A DNA stretch of 64,000 bases from the NCBI GenBank assembly GCA_963989385.1, contig OZ022505.1, positions 57,353,737-57,417,736 on the forward strand, in the 5' to 3' direction. A program made the translations under genes and the position numbers. The first letter of the stretch is position 1. Every line of letters begins with the position of its first letter. This document shows positions 33,040 through 45,650 of the stretch, one piece after another. Source of the stretch: Ctena decussata (taxonomy: Eukaryota; Mollusca; Bivalvia; Lucinida; Lucinidae). The notes under the pieces are model-generated. The model had not been told where the DNA came from. It was given only the letters and a program-made list of their open reading frames with translations, and did no database searches.

Positions 33040-33400
33040 ATAGCAAGAAAATAGCAATTATCCATGCCTCCTTATAGGAGAAGAAGAAGAAGACGACGAC
33101 GAAGAGCTTTATTCGTATATAGGCCACCGGCCCAAAATACGAAATGCATACATGTATGTGTTCAATACAAAATTCAAACATAATGGCATTTACACATAAT
33201 AACATCTTTTACTGTCACTATCACTCTCAAACGAATCTTAATCACCTTGTCGTTACACGGGCGTAATAAAACCGAGTCTGCTACTTTCGTATTCTGATGT
33301 GTTCCTGAGGATCTTCCTTTAGAATTTAGTTTATCTTTACTGTAGCTGTTGTTAAATGCCGTGTGGTAACCGTAAAATACTTCTCCATATTTTATCATAC
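33040..33400 (-). repeat. Repeat related to right end of family D/A
   Basis: GCCGTGTGGTAACCGTAAAA and CTTCTCCATATTTTATCAT (33358-33397) resemble the reverse complement of 8588-8632 and the same-strand region 11973-12005. A (GAA)n/(GAC)n run lies at 33080-33104. The rest has no recognised partner in the window, so the start is uncertain. Confidence 0.45.
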
Positions 33401-33637
33401 TAAAGGTTGTAAATCTTCTGGTCCTTTGGGCTCACTGGACCTATTCCGAGTCAACATGAGTTCCTCTTGGCCGGTACAGATAGGCATAGGCTAACTGAAC
33501 ATGAACAGAGTCAGTTAAAACGAGCCTGCTATTTTCATTTCTCTAGTGTTTTCCTTGCTTCCAGAGACTCTTCCATCATAAGTTGTTTTAAGCAAAGCTA
33601 CGTTTTTCAAATTTACCAGACTGGGCCCCATGAAACC

Positions 33638-33662
33638 AAAAAAAAAAAAAAAAAAAAAAAAA
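33638..33662. repeat. Poly-A tract flanked by inverted AGCTACG words
   Basis: About 24 A residues. AGCTACGTTTTT at 33596 and AAAAACGTAGCT at 33656 face each other around it, so this could be a small foldback or a retroposon tail. Confidence 0.65.
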
Positions 33663-33719
33663 CGTAGCTCAAATGGGCCTTTCAAGTAGGGTCTATGTTT
33701 TAGGTAATAGCATCGTGCC

Positions 33720-36700
33720 AATGTAGCTCAATGTGTACATGCACTGCAAAATATAATTTGAGAAGTCTCTTAAAGTTAATGATTAAAACCTCCATGTTGT
33801 TTTCCGCAATTTTTACAAAGGGCATAGCATTTGAGACGTTCTGTTTTCTGTCTGGTCAGCAGTGAATTGCTATTGATTTGTAAAAAAAAAATATGGATTC
33901 TTAGGCCATTAATTATTTATCCCCGATTTATTGCGTTGCTAGATTACAATACGATTAGCACATCGTGTTCATTTATCAAGTTACAAAGACTTTGGTGGCA
34001 TTGCGACTTTGTATTGGTCACTTTGTCTCATGCGCATTAGCATATGATCACTATCCTCAAAAGATTGTGTTTTTAAAAAAAAAAAACACAGTATAGAGGT
34101 CTGCACTTTTATTTACGATATGTCCAAGTTTGCCAGTCTCGTGGGTAGACAAGACATTTATTAGCGAAGACGTGCAAAATGTAACAGTTCAAACGCGTGT
34201 ATATGACGTGTTATCTCATTTTTCGCAACTTTGACACAAAACAGTTATTTCGCATGTTGGGCTAAACATAAACCGATGTGGTAAGCTATAAAGAGTGAAG
34301 CTCCTTAAAAGGTAATAGATATTCATGTTTATGCTACTGTAGCATTAAATTTACTGTCCAATTTTTTAATATATTTTAGAAAATTTTCAGAATACCTTTT
34401 ATTACGATATACTTAAAATGATGATTTTATAAGACAGGCATTGAAATCGTCCACATTCACGTGTCACAAATGAAGCTAATACATGTATAAAACTAGGTAT
34501 CCAGGTTCAAGCTTTACAGTGCGTAGACTGTTTACAGGTCGGTTTATCGACCTATTGACAGTTTAGATGCAAAGGGCCTAGTATATTTTGGGCCGCATAT
34601 GCCTCCCCCCCCCAACACGTACACATTTATGATTTTTTTCAAAATTCTATTTTTAACCTCTGTAAATATTATATGAGAGTTGAAGCCTTTATCCATATAT
34701 TGTGATTCAATTTTGCCACTTTTTTGCGACTTTTAAGTATTTCTGAACCTCTAATTTCACCCTATGAAGCTAATTTGGGTATTTTCAACCATTTTTGGTA
34801 TGTATTTAGGCTTGAGAATACGTCAGTGCATGAGTGTACACAGCTTATTTTTAGCACAGTAATGAAGTTTAATCATGTCAACAATATGTGAAAATTTTAG
34901 CTGTGTACATTTATTTGCTGACAAATGTATACTTTTGTCGAAAGACCTTGCTGCTTCTTGGACATATTCCAGTTATCTAAACATAACATTCCCGAATCTC
35001 CGCTCATAGACTAAATGATCATATGTGGTTGGTATTCATGTTGTTAGTTAGAAACATGGGATCATTTTGTACACATTTTATTTTGATCTGTTTAAAGTTT
35101 TGGTTTAGCGTCTCTAAACCTGCAATGTTTAGTGGGTTGGGTATCTAGACAGGCATTGGTATACATCCGTTTAGCAGTGTTGAACCACTCATTAGCCTAT
35201 CGTCAAAAACTATTACGAAATGCTGTCTTACTTAAGCTGTATTAACTGTGACAGTCTTATTTCATTAAAGGAAAAACTTTTGAACACATTTTACTTGCAG
35301 TTATCTTTAAAATTATTGAAACAAATCAGGCATGTTTGAAATCATGTTACTCTGAGAGTTCACGAAGAAGAAACATTATTTCTGTATGAAACCATTTACT
35401 TAGATGATAATCAACAGAAACCATGCAAGTTTAAGTGAATTTGAACTCAAAGCACTCAGTTCTTGTGTATTATTTTAGTGAATTTGAACCAAAGAACTCA
35501 GTTCTTGTGTATTACTTTATATTTGTATTTTTTTAATTTTCTGTTTGTTTTTCCCCTGAAATGTGTCACAAAATTGCATTTTAAAGGTGGCAATATATAA
35601 AACTATGTCTGCATCGTGTCGACCCACTTAACACATTTGATTTTTTTGGTAAAAGCGAACTCGACATGTGGCCATCTCAGACTGTAATTTGTATCTTTCT
35701 TACGGAAACTCGAGAATATCAAAGCAGTATGTTTAAAAAACAATCTGTCATAAATAATAAATTGTTTGCCTATTTTTATCTTCTAATATGAAATGAAGAC
35801 TATCATACCCATGAAGCAAGATCTGAGACACATTGTAGATACTTTTGCTGCCTTTTGAAAAATATTCTAAAGGTGCAAACTGGAAGTGAAATAAAAGCAA
35901 TAATAATAATTAATAATATTTCTTATAATTAATAAATAATAAATAATAATTGTCATAGGTACCCGGATGTTCAAGGGTTTCAAAGAAAAAAATATGTAAT
36001 CAGATATATAGCTGTTTTAATGGGTTGTAGATGAAAACGGCCCTAAACTAAACAAATACCATACATTAAGAACGCTACACATAATAATATTATTACTGTC
36101 CACGATAGACATTTGACATACAATAAATGACTTAAAAAACCTGACGCATGAATTTTTGTTATAGAATGACTAAAATATTTATCGCCAATCTTACGTTCCA
36201 AACTGAAGGACAATTCCCTAATCAACTGAAACCATTCCAGCAGCACAAGCAAATTAGTAAGCCCCAATCAAACGGAAATTGATTGCAAGTCAATATTTTG
36301 CTGAATACCTCCGTTTATCAAAGAAGATTAATAAAAGCTGGGCTGAGGAATTTTACTATGTAAGGTCAAATCTTAATGCCTTAATTTTATATGAAAAAAA
36401 AACAGTAATTAATGTAAAGCTCGGATATTAAAAATGTCATGTAAACAAACAGTTATGAAACCTCGAAAATACATGACACTGTTACACAACAATATAAAAC
36501 TCTTCGGACTTCTTGCTTGAACAAGTATATCAAAGAACCCAGCAAGACAAAGATACTATTATGCAACATAGCTGTCTCTTCAACAAGACTTGAAGTCAAA
36601 GTAGGACAGACAAAATACAATTTCATTCACAGTCACAAGAAATCTGGGTGTTGTGCAGAAATCTGGAAACAACTGTGGTGCAGGCTAGTGACAAGCATCA

Positions 36701-37038
36701 TTATTGATTAATTTCAAGCGCTGTTGCATACAACATACTTACAACGAATCTTCTGATTGGATGATGGATAAAACACGATTCGTATAATTTCGTAGATGAT
36801 CGGAGATAATCCGTAAAGGGGTTCTTGGTGCAAGATGAGATGATCAAAGAGCTCTTTGGTGAGAGTGCAGCGACACATTACAGATTCTAGAAATAAAAGC
36901 TGCACTATGAAATGAATGATATGATAATAAAAGATCTGTGTGACAATAATAAAAAAAGGTGAACACGTAAATAAATTAGTCACGTATTTATATGTTTTTG
37001 TAGCTAGCAAGTCGTATGTCTATATATACGATCACCGA
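33720..37038. other. Long AT-rich stretch without recognised gene
   Basis: 3.3 kb. Noted only: a tandem duplication at 35433-35517 and an AAT/TAAT-rich patch at 35895-35950. Open frames (for example 36043-36267 minus, 36517-36711 plus) carry no domain signal. Confidence 0.5.
35433..35517. repeat. ~43-bp tandem duplication
   Basis: GTGAATTTGAAC...CAGTTCTTGTGTATTA occurs twice in tandem with small differences. Confidence 0.8.
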
Positions 37039-37278
37039 ATAAACCGCGATAAATCCAACAAAGTGGTACAGTATGTACGCCTTGCAAAAACTCATATAAG
37101 CCTGGACATCCGCCCAGCCTGATCATAACCTTCGCTGTGCGCTTAAAACAGCTAAGGGTCTAAGCTACCACCTTGCCGAAATCAAAGAGTCTCATCAGTC
37201 TTTGGCGGATGCACAGGCTGATCTGAATCATCACATGGCGCACATGCTACTTTGTTGGTTTGATTCTGTCGCGGCTCA
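37039..37278. mobile_element. Palindromic MITE family 1, copy d (degraded)
   Basis: The right end TCTGTCGCGGCTCA is clear, while the left end (AAACCGCGATAAATCCAACA) is decayed. Internal GCCTGGACATCCGCCCAGCC and GGCGGATGCACAGGCTGATC remain. Confidence 0.75.
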
Positions 37279-37279
37279 A

Positions 37280-38384
37280 ATATGCCACGGGCACCGTCAC
37301 TTTCTGTTCCTATTTCAGAGAAACCAACCATGTAACTAAATTTTTTACTACGCTAATTAAGAGATCACAATATACACTCCTCGCCAAAAGCCTAGCATAT
37401 TTGAAAAGTGATAGTACGAGGATAATTAAAAATCATAATAACTTAGTTCTAACTTTCAGTATGAAGATAGATGCCTTCTGTCATCAACACCGATGCATAA
37501 ACACGATAAAACACCAAGTCTATTTTGGTAAGAGTCAGAACTACGCAAAGCAAGCGCAGAACGAAATGTCCCATAAATGCACATTTTAGAGAGAAAATAA
37601 TATTTCGTGTTAATGAATATAAAAGCAGTTATTTCGTAAATGCCAAAAACATTTAGTTTTACAAAACGTTTAATTGCTATAACGTCACTCGTGGCGATTT
37701 ACAATGACATTTTTTTCTTCCCAATTGTGCATGATTGGACATTTACGGCTTTGGTCTGTTTGGGTAGTTGCTCCCAATATTCAAATCAAACTTGCTGATG
37801 TCACGACTGTTAAGCATTGGTGTTGATGATAGAATACAATAATTTCAACAGAAAGTTGGAATTCAATTGTAATTATCTTTAACAATCTTGTTATTTACTT
37901 TTACTGATTATGCTAAACTTTTAGCGAGGAGTATATTATTGGTTTATTAAATTCGGAAAGGGTTTAACTTTTAAAACAAGAAAACACCAAAGAAGCGAAC
38001 ATAGAAAATTTGGTCGTCATTATGGATATAATGTTTACAGTTTTCATTATAGTATTATAAGAGATAGCTGCAGCTGTCATCATTGGTTTTCTTTAATGGC
38101 CGGAATGAAAAATATCCAACTCACATTTAAGTAAGAAAACATAACCAACTTATTGCACATTTAGAATTGTATTGTGTACATGTACGTGAAGCTGACAAAT
38201 GGATGTTCTTTTCGTCTGGCAGTCACATTTAAATAGTTTATGAATATGAAATGTTTCTCTAATTGTTGTTTAGCTTGGTGTTTCTGTATAGCGTGAAATG
38301 TTTGGCTTAAACTATATAAATAAAACAATAAGACAATGCGTTTATTACGACCACATTCACCTAAAACACAGAAAGAAGTAGAAT
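37280..38384. other. AT-rich DNA without recognised feature
   Basis: Contains a 109-codon plus frame (37260-37589) with no recognisable domain, partly overlapping the MITE end. No repeat termini were seen. Confidence 0.4.
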
Positions 38385-38625
38385 TGAGAGGCGACAGGAC
38401 AAAACCAAACAAAGTGGCATATGCGCCCAGCGAAGACTCAGGTCAGCTTGGGCATCCGCCCAGTCTGACCAAACTGTTTGCCGTGCGCTAAAAGTGTAGC
38501 TACGAGTAAAACATAGCTCCATGCGAACAGCGAAGACTCTAGTCAGACTAGGCGGATGCCCAGGCTGATCTGAGTCACCGCTGGGCGCATATGCCACATT
38601 GTTTGTTTTGTCGTGTCGCGGCTCA
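38385..38625. mobile_element. Palindromic MITE family 1, copy e
   Basis: TGAGAGGCGACAGGACAAAA...TTTTGTCGTGTCGCGGCTCA with ATGCGCCCAGCGAAGACTCA and GGCGGATGCCCAGGCTGATC. With copy g it forms a subtype having AAAATG/GGCATATGCGCCC in place of GTGGTTGTGCGCCC. Confidence 0.88.
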
Positions 38626-39093
38626 GATAAATATATAGAGAGCTTGGATCATATTAGGAAACATACTATGTGCGATATCTGTACTATCGAAATAGCCAAG
38701 CAAAGAAAATATGCAACAGATGGACCGTTTTAAACCGTTAAAAAGATTTAATGAATACTGACAAAGTTCATGTAATGCTCTAAGGGAATGAACACTGACA
38801 TATTCATTTTTGTCTTCATTCAAAATAGGGTCATATTTTAGGGGAATCCTATCGCTTCTGTTTGAAAAAAATATTCTTTCTTGGACGAATCTTTGTCGCA
38901 AAAAGGTAAACAAAATAGTTTCTCCATTCCCCCCTCCCACACCTCGCCCATCCCGCCTCCTCATCCTCCTTCCTACACACGCTCTTTATAAAGCTGACGG
39001 AAGGCCGTTAGCTTATGTGCTAGCATAACAACACGTCTCACGTGAAAACAAAACAGACTTATGAAGAAATCAAATCTGGTAAAGCTTATAGAG

Positions 39094-39660
39094 TCAGGCT
39101 ATTGAAGACAGGTTACCCCTTAATACTGTTCAGATATAGTATAACTGGATTTACAGTGTATTTTGCTTAAATGGACCCTGACAAGTTTGCAGTTAATGGC
39201 AATATTAAACTCATTAAGAGTTCCTTCGAGAGCGGAGGCCACATTCAAAAGAAAGAAAATGGGACCATACTTCGAGGTTTCGGCTAATCAAGCCTCATCA
39301 GTGACCCTGACAATATTTGTCATTTCTTATGTTTACCAAATAAGCAGGTTTACCAACGTATTTGTTGACAAGACTGACTCTCTTATTGAATTTAACTCAT
39401 TGTTTTTTTATATGCAGACATACCATGTATGGTATCTAAGCATGCTTTAAATTGATAGTAAACAGCTTTAGTCTGAAATCGTCGATTGGAAGAATGCATC
39501 TTTACATGTAACACAGATACGTGCGGTAAGCGAAATAAGCAGAACATCTTTAAGTAAAAAGATAGACAATGATCAGAAATAAATTTATGTACAACCTAAT
39601 CTCACATCCCGACATCATACCTAAAAGGGGAAGATCTGAAGCACACACAACAATTGAAAA
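39094..39660 (+). repeat. Dispersed repeat family D, copy 1
   Basis: Nearly identical to 42113-42680, with only scattered single-base differences. It includes the core GTTTCGGCTAATCAAGCCTC followed by ATCAGTGACCCTGACAATAT. A 95-codon frame runs through both copies but carries no recognised domain and starts at a non-ATG in this copy, so I treat it as non-coding. Confidence 0.9.
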
Positions 39661-39890
39661 CATATTTTGTAGGTAAGATGACCGTCTCAAAGCCAGAGCA
39701 AATGCACATGCCTTAGGCTCTATGCAGATGCTTCATCAATGATATGGCCACTAACGATTAAAATAATCGTTATTGGTGTCCTCAGTGTACACCTGAATAA
39801 ATAGACTGGAACCGAGACCCATGATCTGGGAATAAACAGATAAGCTGTAAATTAGTTTATTGTTCTTTATATCAAATTATATACTAGCCA

Positions 39891-40457
39891 AAAGTTCTAA
39901 CCGGCCACTTACATTTTATCGATTTTCTTCAAAACCCCAAACAATCTTGAAATTTTATTAACATCCCCAAATAGACAGATGTGTCAGTCAATTCAGCCTA
40001 TAAAACATTTGACAACATCCTGGATGCGCCGATGAACACAAGTACCCCCATTTTCAAAATTCACAAAATCCAGCATTTCGTCACAATTTGTGAAAAGTCA
40101 ACTTTTGAAATATCAAATTCACATGAGCAAAACCACTTCATTACTAAAGCAAATGACTAAAGAAACAGATTTATGCAGAAATGACCACTCTTTCTGCATG
40201 ACGGTTGTCGCTTTGGGTCAAAATGTTAAAACTTACCCCGCCACTCAATGCAAATTCTTGTTAATTTTGAAAATGGGGGTACCCGTATTCATCTGTGCCT
40301 CCTCGATACAATTTACTGAATATTGCTAATTCTTTTAGTGGCATGGTTTACGGACACATTCGCCTTTCTGTGGCTGTAAACTACACTGTGAGATTGCTAA
40401 CAGCATTGAGGAAAAATGATATAAACTAAGTGGCCGGTTAGAACTTTTGACTAGTAT
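39891..40457. mobile_element. 567-bp DNA element with 31-bp TIRs
   Basis: The left end ATACTAGCCAAAAGTTCTAA, continuing CCGGCCACTTA, is matched at the right end by TAAGTGGCCGG, then TTAGAACTTTTGACTAGTAT, with one mismatch. A second inverted pair inside (CCCCCATTTTCAAAAT against ATTTTGAAAATGGGGG, at about 40045 and 40264) adds a subterminal foldback. No transposase frame. The target duplication is ambiguous because the outermost bases are TAT/ATA. Confidence 0.85.
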
Positions 40458-40599
40458 ATTTCATATTATTATCTCAAGAAAATGCCATTGAACTTTTTGT
40501 ATTAAAAATAGATATATAATTTTTCCATTTTTTTTATGATTTTTTTTTTCAAAATCTTATCTGTTGTTCTGATCATGTACCTCGCGGTCACCGATATCG

Positions 40600-41160
40600 C
40601 TTTCCCAGGTGGACATCGTGCCAAGTGCTACAGTATGTCCATTATAATAGGGTTATTGCTGTCGACGATATTGCCTTCACAGGTGGATACCGTACTGGAG
40701 TATGTCCATTATATTGATTATTGTGGGGTATTTTCATTCTTTATGAATTTAAAACAGGAAATAAGGTACAGAACTAGCATATTTCTATTCTTTATTAATT
40801 TAAAACAGAAAATAAGGTACAGAACTGCAGTCAATTCAACCTTTTTCTGTTTTCACATTAAACTTTGGCCTTACATGGTTCATATATTTTGGATGATTAT
40901 CTGTTGTTAAAACTAAATAATTAGTGATAAACTTTCTTTAGAGGTTGCAATAGAAAATAAGGTGCAGAACTGCAGTCAATTCAACCCTTTTCTGCTGTCA
41001 ACATTTAATTTATCTTTTATTATTTAATATTACATATCTAATATTTTGTATGATAATTATCTATAGTTAAAACTGTATTAACTGAATAATCTATTTGGGA
41101 GTTTGCGACAGAATGTTAGGCACAGAACTGCAGTCAATTCAACCTTTTCTGCCGCCAACA
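40600..41160. repeat. Degenerate tandem repeats (CAGAACTGCAGTCAATTCAA)
   Basis: CAGAACTGCAGTCAATTCAA followed by CCTTTTCTG occurs three times (about 40820, 40965, 41125), with a truncated fourth near 40765. A separate pair with CAGGTGGA...AGTATGTCCATTAT lies at 40608-40715. Units are ~110-160 bp apart. This may be an old relative of the tandem-unit elements. Confidence 0.7.
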
Positions 41161-41703
41161 TTCCCATTATACCACTTTTATATTTTAAATTATTATATTT
41201 TAAATTAACTATATCGAACTAAACATTCAAAATATATACAAAAGATAGCGGTATCTAAAATTGAACTGTTACCCGATTTGAAGGATAATTACGTGTGTAC
41301 CGCTTTACTCACACCTTCGCACAAGAGTGCACCAGCTACCCAACAATATGACAAGTATCATAAATCAGGCAACTTGGTTCATTCCGATTATGCGAAAAAG
41401 TGAATTATTATGAAAAATTTTTCCCTCAACTCAAAGTGAGTCAAAATATTCGGTCACCGCACTTCAGTAGATAAACAATTTAGTATACCATAATGATGGT
41501 ATGAGAATGCCAAATATACAGAAAATTTGCTTACTACCAGTGGTGCTGTTTAATGATATATATATCTTATCTGGTAGCGGTTTATCATCACAGTTATCTT
41601 GTGGAGTTGGGACCACAATTCTCAATTTGACAACGTAGTAGTTAATTGAGAATTCTTACTCTTGAACGCATTTTGCCGTCGACGAACCCTCGAGTAAAGA
41701 TAA

Positions 41704-42110
41704 TATTATCTTGATTGGGGCTCCGGCGGAGCTTAGCGCAGCCGGGGTATGCCTTTGTGAGTACGGTGTGGACTATATTATCTTGATTGGGTCTCCGGCG
41801 GAGCTTAGCGTAGCCGGGGGTATGCCTTTGCGAGTGTATTATCATACGTGTACTATGTTATTACTTTATTGGGTCCCCGGTAAAGCTCAGCGTAGCCGGG
41901 GGTATGCCTTGGTAGAGTAGTGTGTGGACTATATAATCCTGATTGGGTCTCCGGCGGAGCTTAGCGCAGCCGGGGGTATGCCTTTGTGAGTACGGTGTGG
42001 ACTATATTATCTTGATTGGGTCTCCGCTGGAGCTTAGCGCAGTCGGGGGTATGCCTTTGTGAGTACTGTGTGGACTATATTATCTTGATTGGGTCTCCGG
42101 CGGAGCTTAC
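41704..42110. repeat. 73-bp minisatellite, about 5.5 copies
   Basis: The unit begins ATTATCTTGATTGGGTCTCC, then GGCGGAGCTTAGCGCAGCCG, then a GGGGTATGCCTTTGTGAG part and GTGTGGACTAT. The third copy is the most diverged. The last copy stops at CGGAGCTTA and is followed after two bases by family D copy 2. Confidence 0.92.
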
Positions 42111-42112
42111 AA

Positions 42113-43100
42113 TCAGGCTATTGAAGACAGTTTACCCCTTAATACTGTTCAGATATAGTATAACTGGATTTACAGTGTAATTTGCGTAAATGGACTCTGA
42201 TAAGTTTGCAGTTAATGGCAATATTAAACTCATTAAGAGTTCATTCGAGAGCGGAGGCCACATTCAAAAGAAAGAAAATGGGTCCATACTTCGAGCTTTC
42301 GGCTAATCAAGCCTCATCAGTGACCCTGGCAATATTTGTCATTTCTTATGTTTACCAAATAAGCAGGTTTATCAACGTATTTGTTGTCAAGACTGACGGT
42401 CTTATTGAATTTAACTCATTGTTTTTTTATATGCAGACATACCATGTATGGTACCTTAGCATGCTTTAAATTGATAGTAAACAGTTTTAATCTGAAATCG
42501 TCGATTGGAAGAATGCACCTTTACATGTAACACAGATACATGCGGTAAGCGAAATAAGCAGAACATCTTTAAGTAAAAAGATAGACAATGATCAGAAATA
42601 AATTTATGTACAACCTAATCTCACATCCCGACCTCATACCTAAAAGGAGAAGATCTGAAGCACACACAACAATTGAAAAAAGTCCTCGAAAGACACGCAC
42701 GGTACTCTTTTCAAAAAGGTGGTCATTCAGCTACCCTAATTGAAAACAGCAGCAACCTTTATTTTACCTATTTACTGTTTCAAGTTACAAATCAAAACAG
42801 AAGGCCGAAAGGGCAGCTGTTCAGGTGACCATTTTAGTCTAGAGATTACAGACAAGCGGACTTAACTTATGTGACAACAAATGCATGTAACATTGAGGAA
42901 TCACAGCAGAAGTACCGCCATGGAACTGTCAGTAATAGGTTACTGGGGGAGGGGGGGGGGGGGCGTTTAAACTAGTTTTACTGTATCCAAACCCTTGCCC
43001 TCTGCTTCTTCAGTGGTTAGAAATATTTAGTTAGCTCTTTGGTCAGTATGAAGGTTTCCCAGCCCATTAGAGACGCTTTCCCAGCCCATTAGTACCATAT
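42113..43100 (+). repeat. Family D copy 2 joined to family E copy 1
   Basis: 42113-42680 is a near-identical copy of 39094-39660. From about 42686 the sequence is family E (CGAAAGACACGCACGGT, ACAGACAAGCGGAC, then a G run, then CCCTCTGCTTCTTCAGTGGT), also present at 49785-50190 and 54840-55240. The D-E junction matches the order at 54740-54900, so D tail and E are parts of one larger element. Confidence 0.8.
42945..42963. repeat. G run within family E
   Basis: G run with one A, in the conserved position of family E. Confidence 0.85.
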
Positions 43101-43942
43101 TGATCCGTATTCAGAATTCTGCATTTAATATTTTGCTTTATTTCTTGTTCTCTATAATTTAACCAAAGATTATTCAATCCAAAGGAGTGCCTCATATTAC
43201 CCACAATAATTAAAACAAAACATGAATATTTTATCTCTTAATTTAATTGCTTTCGATGTTAATGTTAATAACGGCTTCAGGGCATCCTTATGCGCAAACT
43301 GGTAATTTGTGTGTCATTTATTATTAAATAATTCTTAGGTAAAGCCTCATGATGGATCTGAACGGTCCTAATGTTCATGCCATGACCACATTTATCATAT
43401 TTCAACTTGTTTATGTCACGTCAAATTGTAGATGATGATGCCCAATTCGTAAGACTGCAAAATTATTATGTTTTTTTTTTTCAACTTAAGGTTAAATACT
43501 CATAGTTTACATGTATTCCGCGTATTACACCGTTTATGTTTAGCCGATTTCTCTTACTCAATGAATGGAGGGATATATGTATATCTAACTCTGCATACTG
43601 AAACATCCTTGACATGAAGACATATCCTACGTTTAAGTTTAAAATTATTTTTGTAACTTGTAACTTTATCAGGAACTGTTGTGTTAAATTGTTAGCAGGA
43701 AAAGAACTCTATAAGCTATCAGCTTGCGTTCTGATCATTTATGTTATTTGTATGTTGTAATGTACATTCTTGAAGATAAAATAATTTATATATATGTTTT
43801 ATCCGATCGGTACCATAGCTTCAAGTATCAACTTCATTAGACTGCTCCTATTCATATAAATTCAAAGCTTTTGTTTTTCTTTATTTTATTTTTTATATTT
43901 TGCCTGACTTTCAAATACACATTGTAAATTTGGAAAAATATA

Positions 43943-44180
43943 TGAGCCACGACACGACAAAACCAACAATGTGGTTGTGCTCCCAGCGCAGACTCAGATA
44001 TGCCTGGGCATCCGCCAAGTCTGATCATGCTCATCGCTAAGCGCTTCAAAGGTAGCTAAGGGCCGAAGCTATCTCCATGCGGACAGGGAAGACTCTGATC
44101 AGACTGGGCAGATGCCCAGGCTGATCTGAGTCTGCGCTGGGTGCACAACCACATTGTTGGTTTTCTCGTGTCGCGGCTCA
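43943..44180. mobile_element. Palindromic MITE family 1, copy f
   Basis: TGAGCCACGACACGACAAAA...CTCGTGTCGCGGCTCA. TA lies directly outside both ends, the only copy where a TA duplication is evident. Confidence 0.9.
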
Positions 44181-45650
44181 TATCGTATGGAAAGATTGTT
44201 AGATATAAATATACTGATTTGAAAACTAATTGGGTATAATAAACTATACACCATGATAAGATATAAAGAGACATTACGGCCGCTACATGTCACTTAACTG
44301 GTGCAGTAAAGATAAATTAAGGTCTGAAGAAAGGTCTCCTTGAAGAATCGCCTAAGCTTAAATAAAAAAAGCGTATGTGTATTAAAATAGGTCAACATGT
44401 CATTGCGATAGCATTATCTAAATGGAGTGGCTTCTATCGTTCCAATAAACAACTACATTATTCATTCTGCCTTTAATCATATAGAGCTTACTGAAAATGG
44501 GATCTGGTTGAGTATTAGGTAATGGCATTTACCATCATGCTGAAATGATAGGTTAGTTATCAGTGCTTTAGAACCTATTTCAAATGTCTACGAGTTTTAC
44601 ATGCTAACAGTTTGTCCTATTATTCGTACATCTTTCAAATGTCTAAAAGATTTTAAAATGATTTAAAGTTAATGCTTACTGCGAACTTCTGCCTTATTAT
44701 TCGTTCGCATAACACTGATATTCTTGTGAATCTTAAAAAACGAACAATAAATTTGACAGATCGTACTGTAGTACACGGTACCGAGTAGCAAGAAACAACT
44801 AACATTCTAAACATGACTTTTTATTCATACTTATACTTTCATTCATTAGATACCTGAAATATACGATGTTTTATAGTAGAGTTTATTTCAGGCTCTGCTT
44901 ATAAGGAAAGCATATTGTTTACAAGGTAATTGGCATCAAGATAAAAAGGCCAATGCTACACACGTGCCTTTTTCAAACTTGATGTCTTAGGATAATTTGA
45001 TAATAGCTTTCATCATTAACAGTCAATTGTCAGTGAAATAGTTTAAACTTTGTTAATTTAAGGAAAATGATATGTTGACAACCTGAAGTTGTGATTGCAA
45101 AATGACACGAATGCCCGAATATAAATCAAATCAATGTGATGTTACATTTTGTCACTACGGGATTGCACTTGGTTTTACGTTAGTACGCCTTCTACGCATA
45201 CCGATTTACATTGGCATTGACAAACTGCTTTACATTGCACGACAATAGTAAGACTGACTGTAACTCTACAACAGCAAAATTGTACTGAAATATTTTATAA
45301 ACTTAAGCTGAAAACATTAAAACATAATATTCAATATGCCTGCGCGTGCTGTGGTCGCTAATATTTGTAATGCGTGTGCACCTGAAGTCGTACATGTAAG
45401 AGCATATTTAAGCCTGGTTTTCCGGGATATTGATACATGTGCACTATTAGAATTGTTTTTACTGAAGGTGTTCTATTTTTCTCGTTTTTTTTTTTTAAAT
45501 AATTGATAAGTTATCGAGAAGTTTATCATAATGCAGATTCTGTTACTTATTTACTATAAAACGTGAGCCGCATTTTCGAATTTCAAAAGATTTCCAGTAA
45601 TTATTTTCCGACCGAAAGGCCTATTTCTTTCAAAAACATTCCGTTTCTTT
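44181..45650. other. AT-rich DNA without recognised feature
   Basis: 1.5 kb, chance frames only. A short T run lies at 45488-45497. Confidence 0.45.

Noticed and set aside
39163..39450. 95-codon frame present in both D copies
   Set aside because: The two D copies are nearly identical DNA, so shared openness is not evidence of selection. There is no recognised domain, and start codons are non-ATG or unremarkable.
41711..41920. Protein with repeated SPAELS motif
   Set aside because: The frame is produced by the 73-bp minisatellite, and the repetition comes from the DNA repeat.
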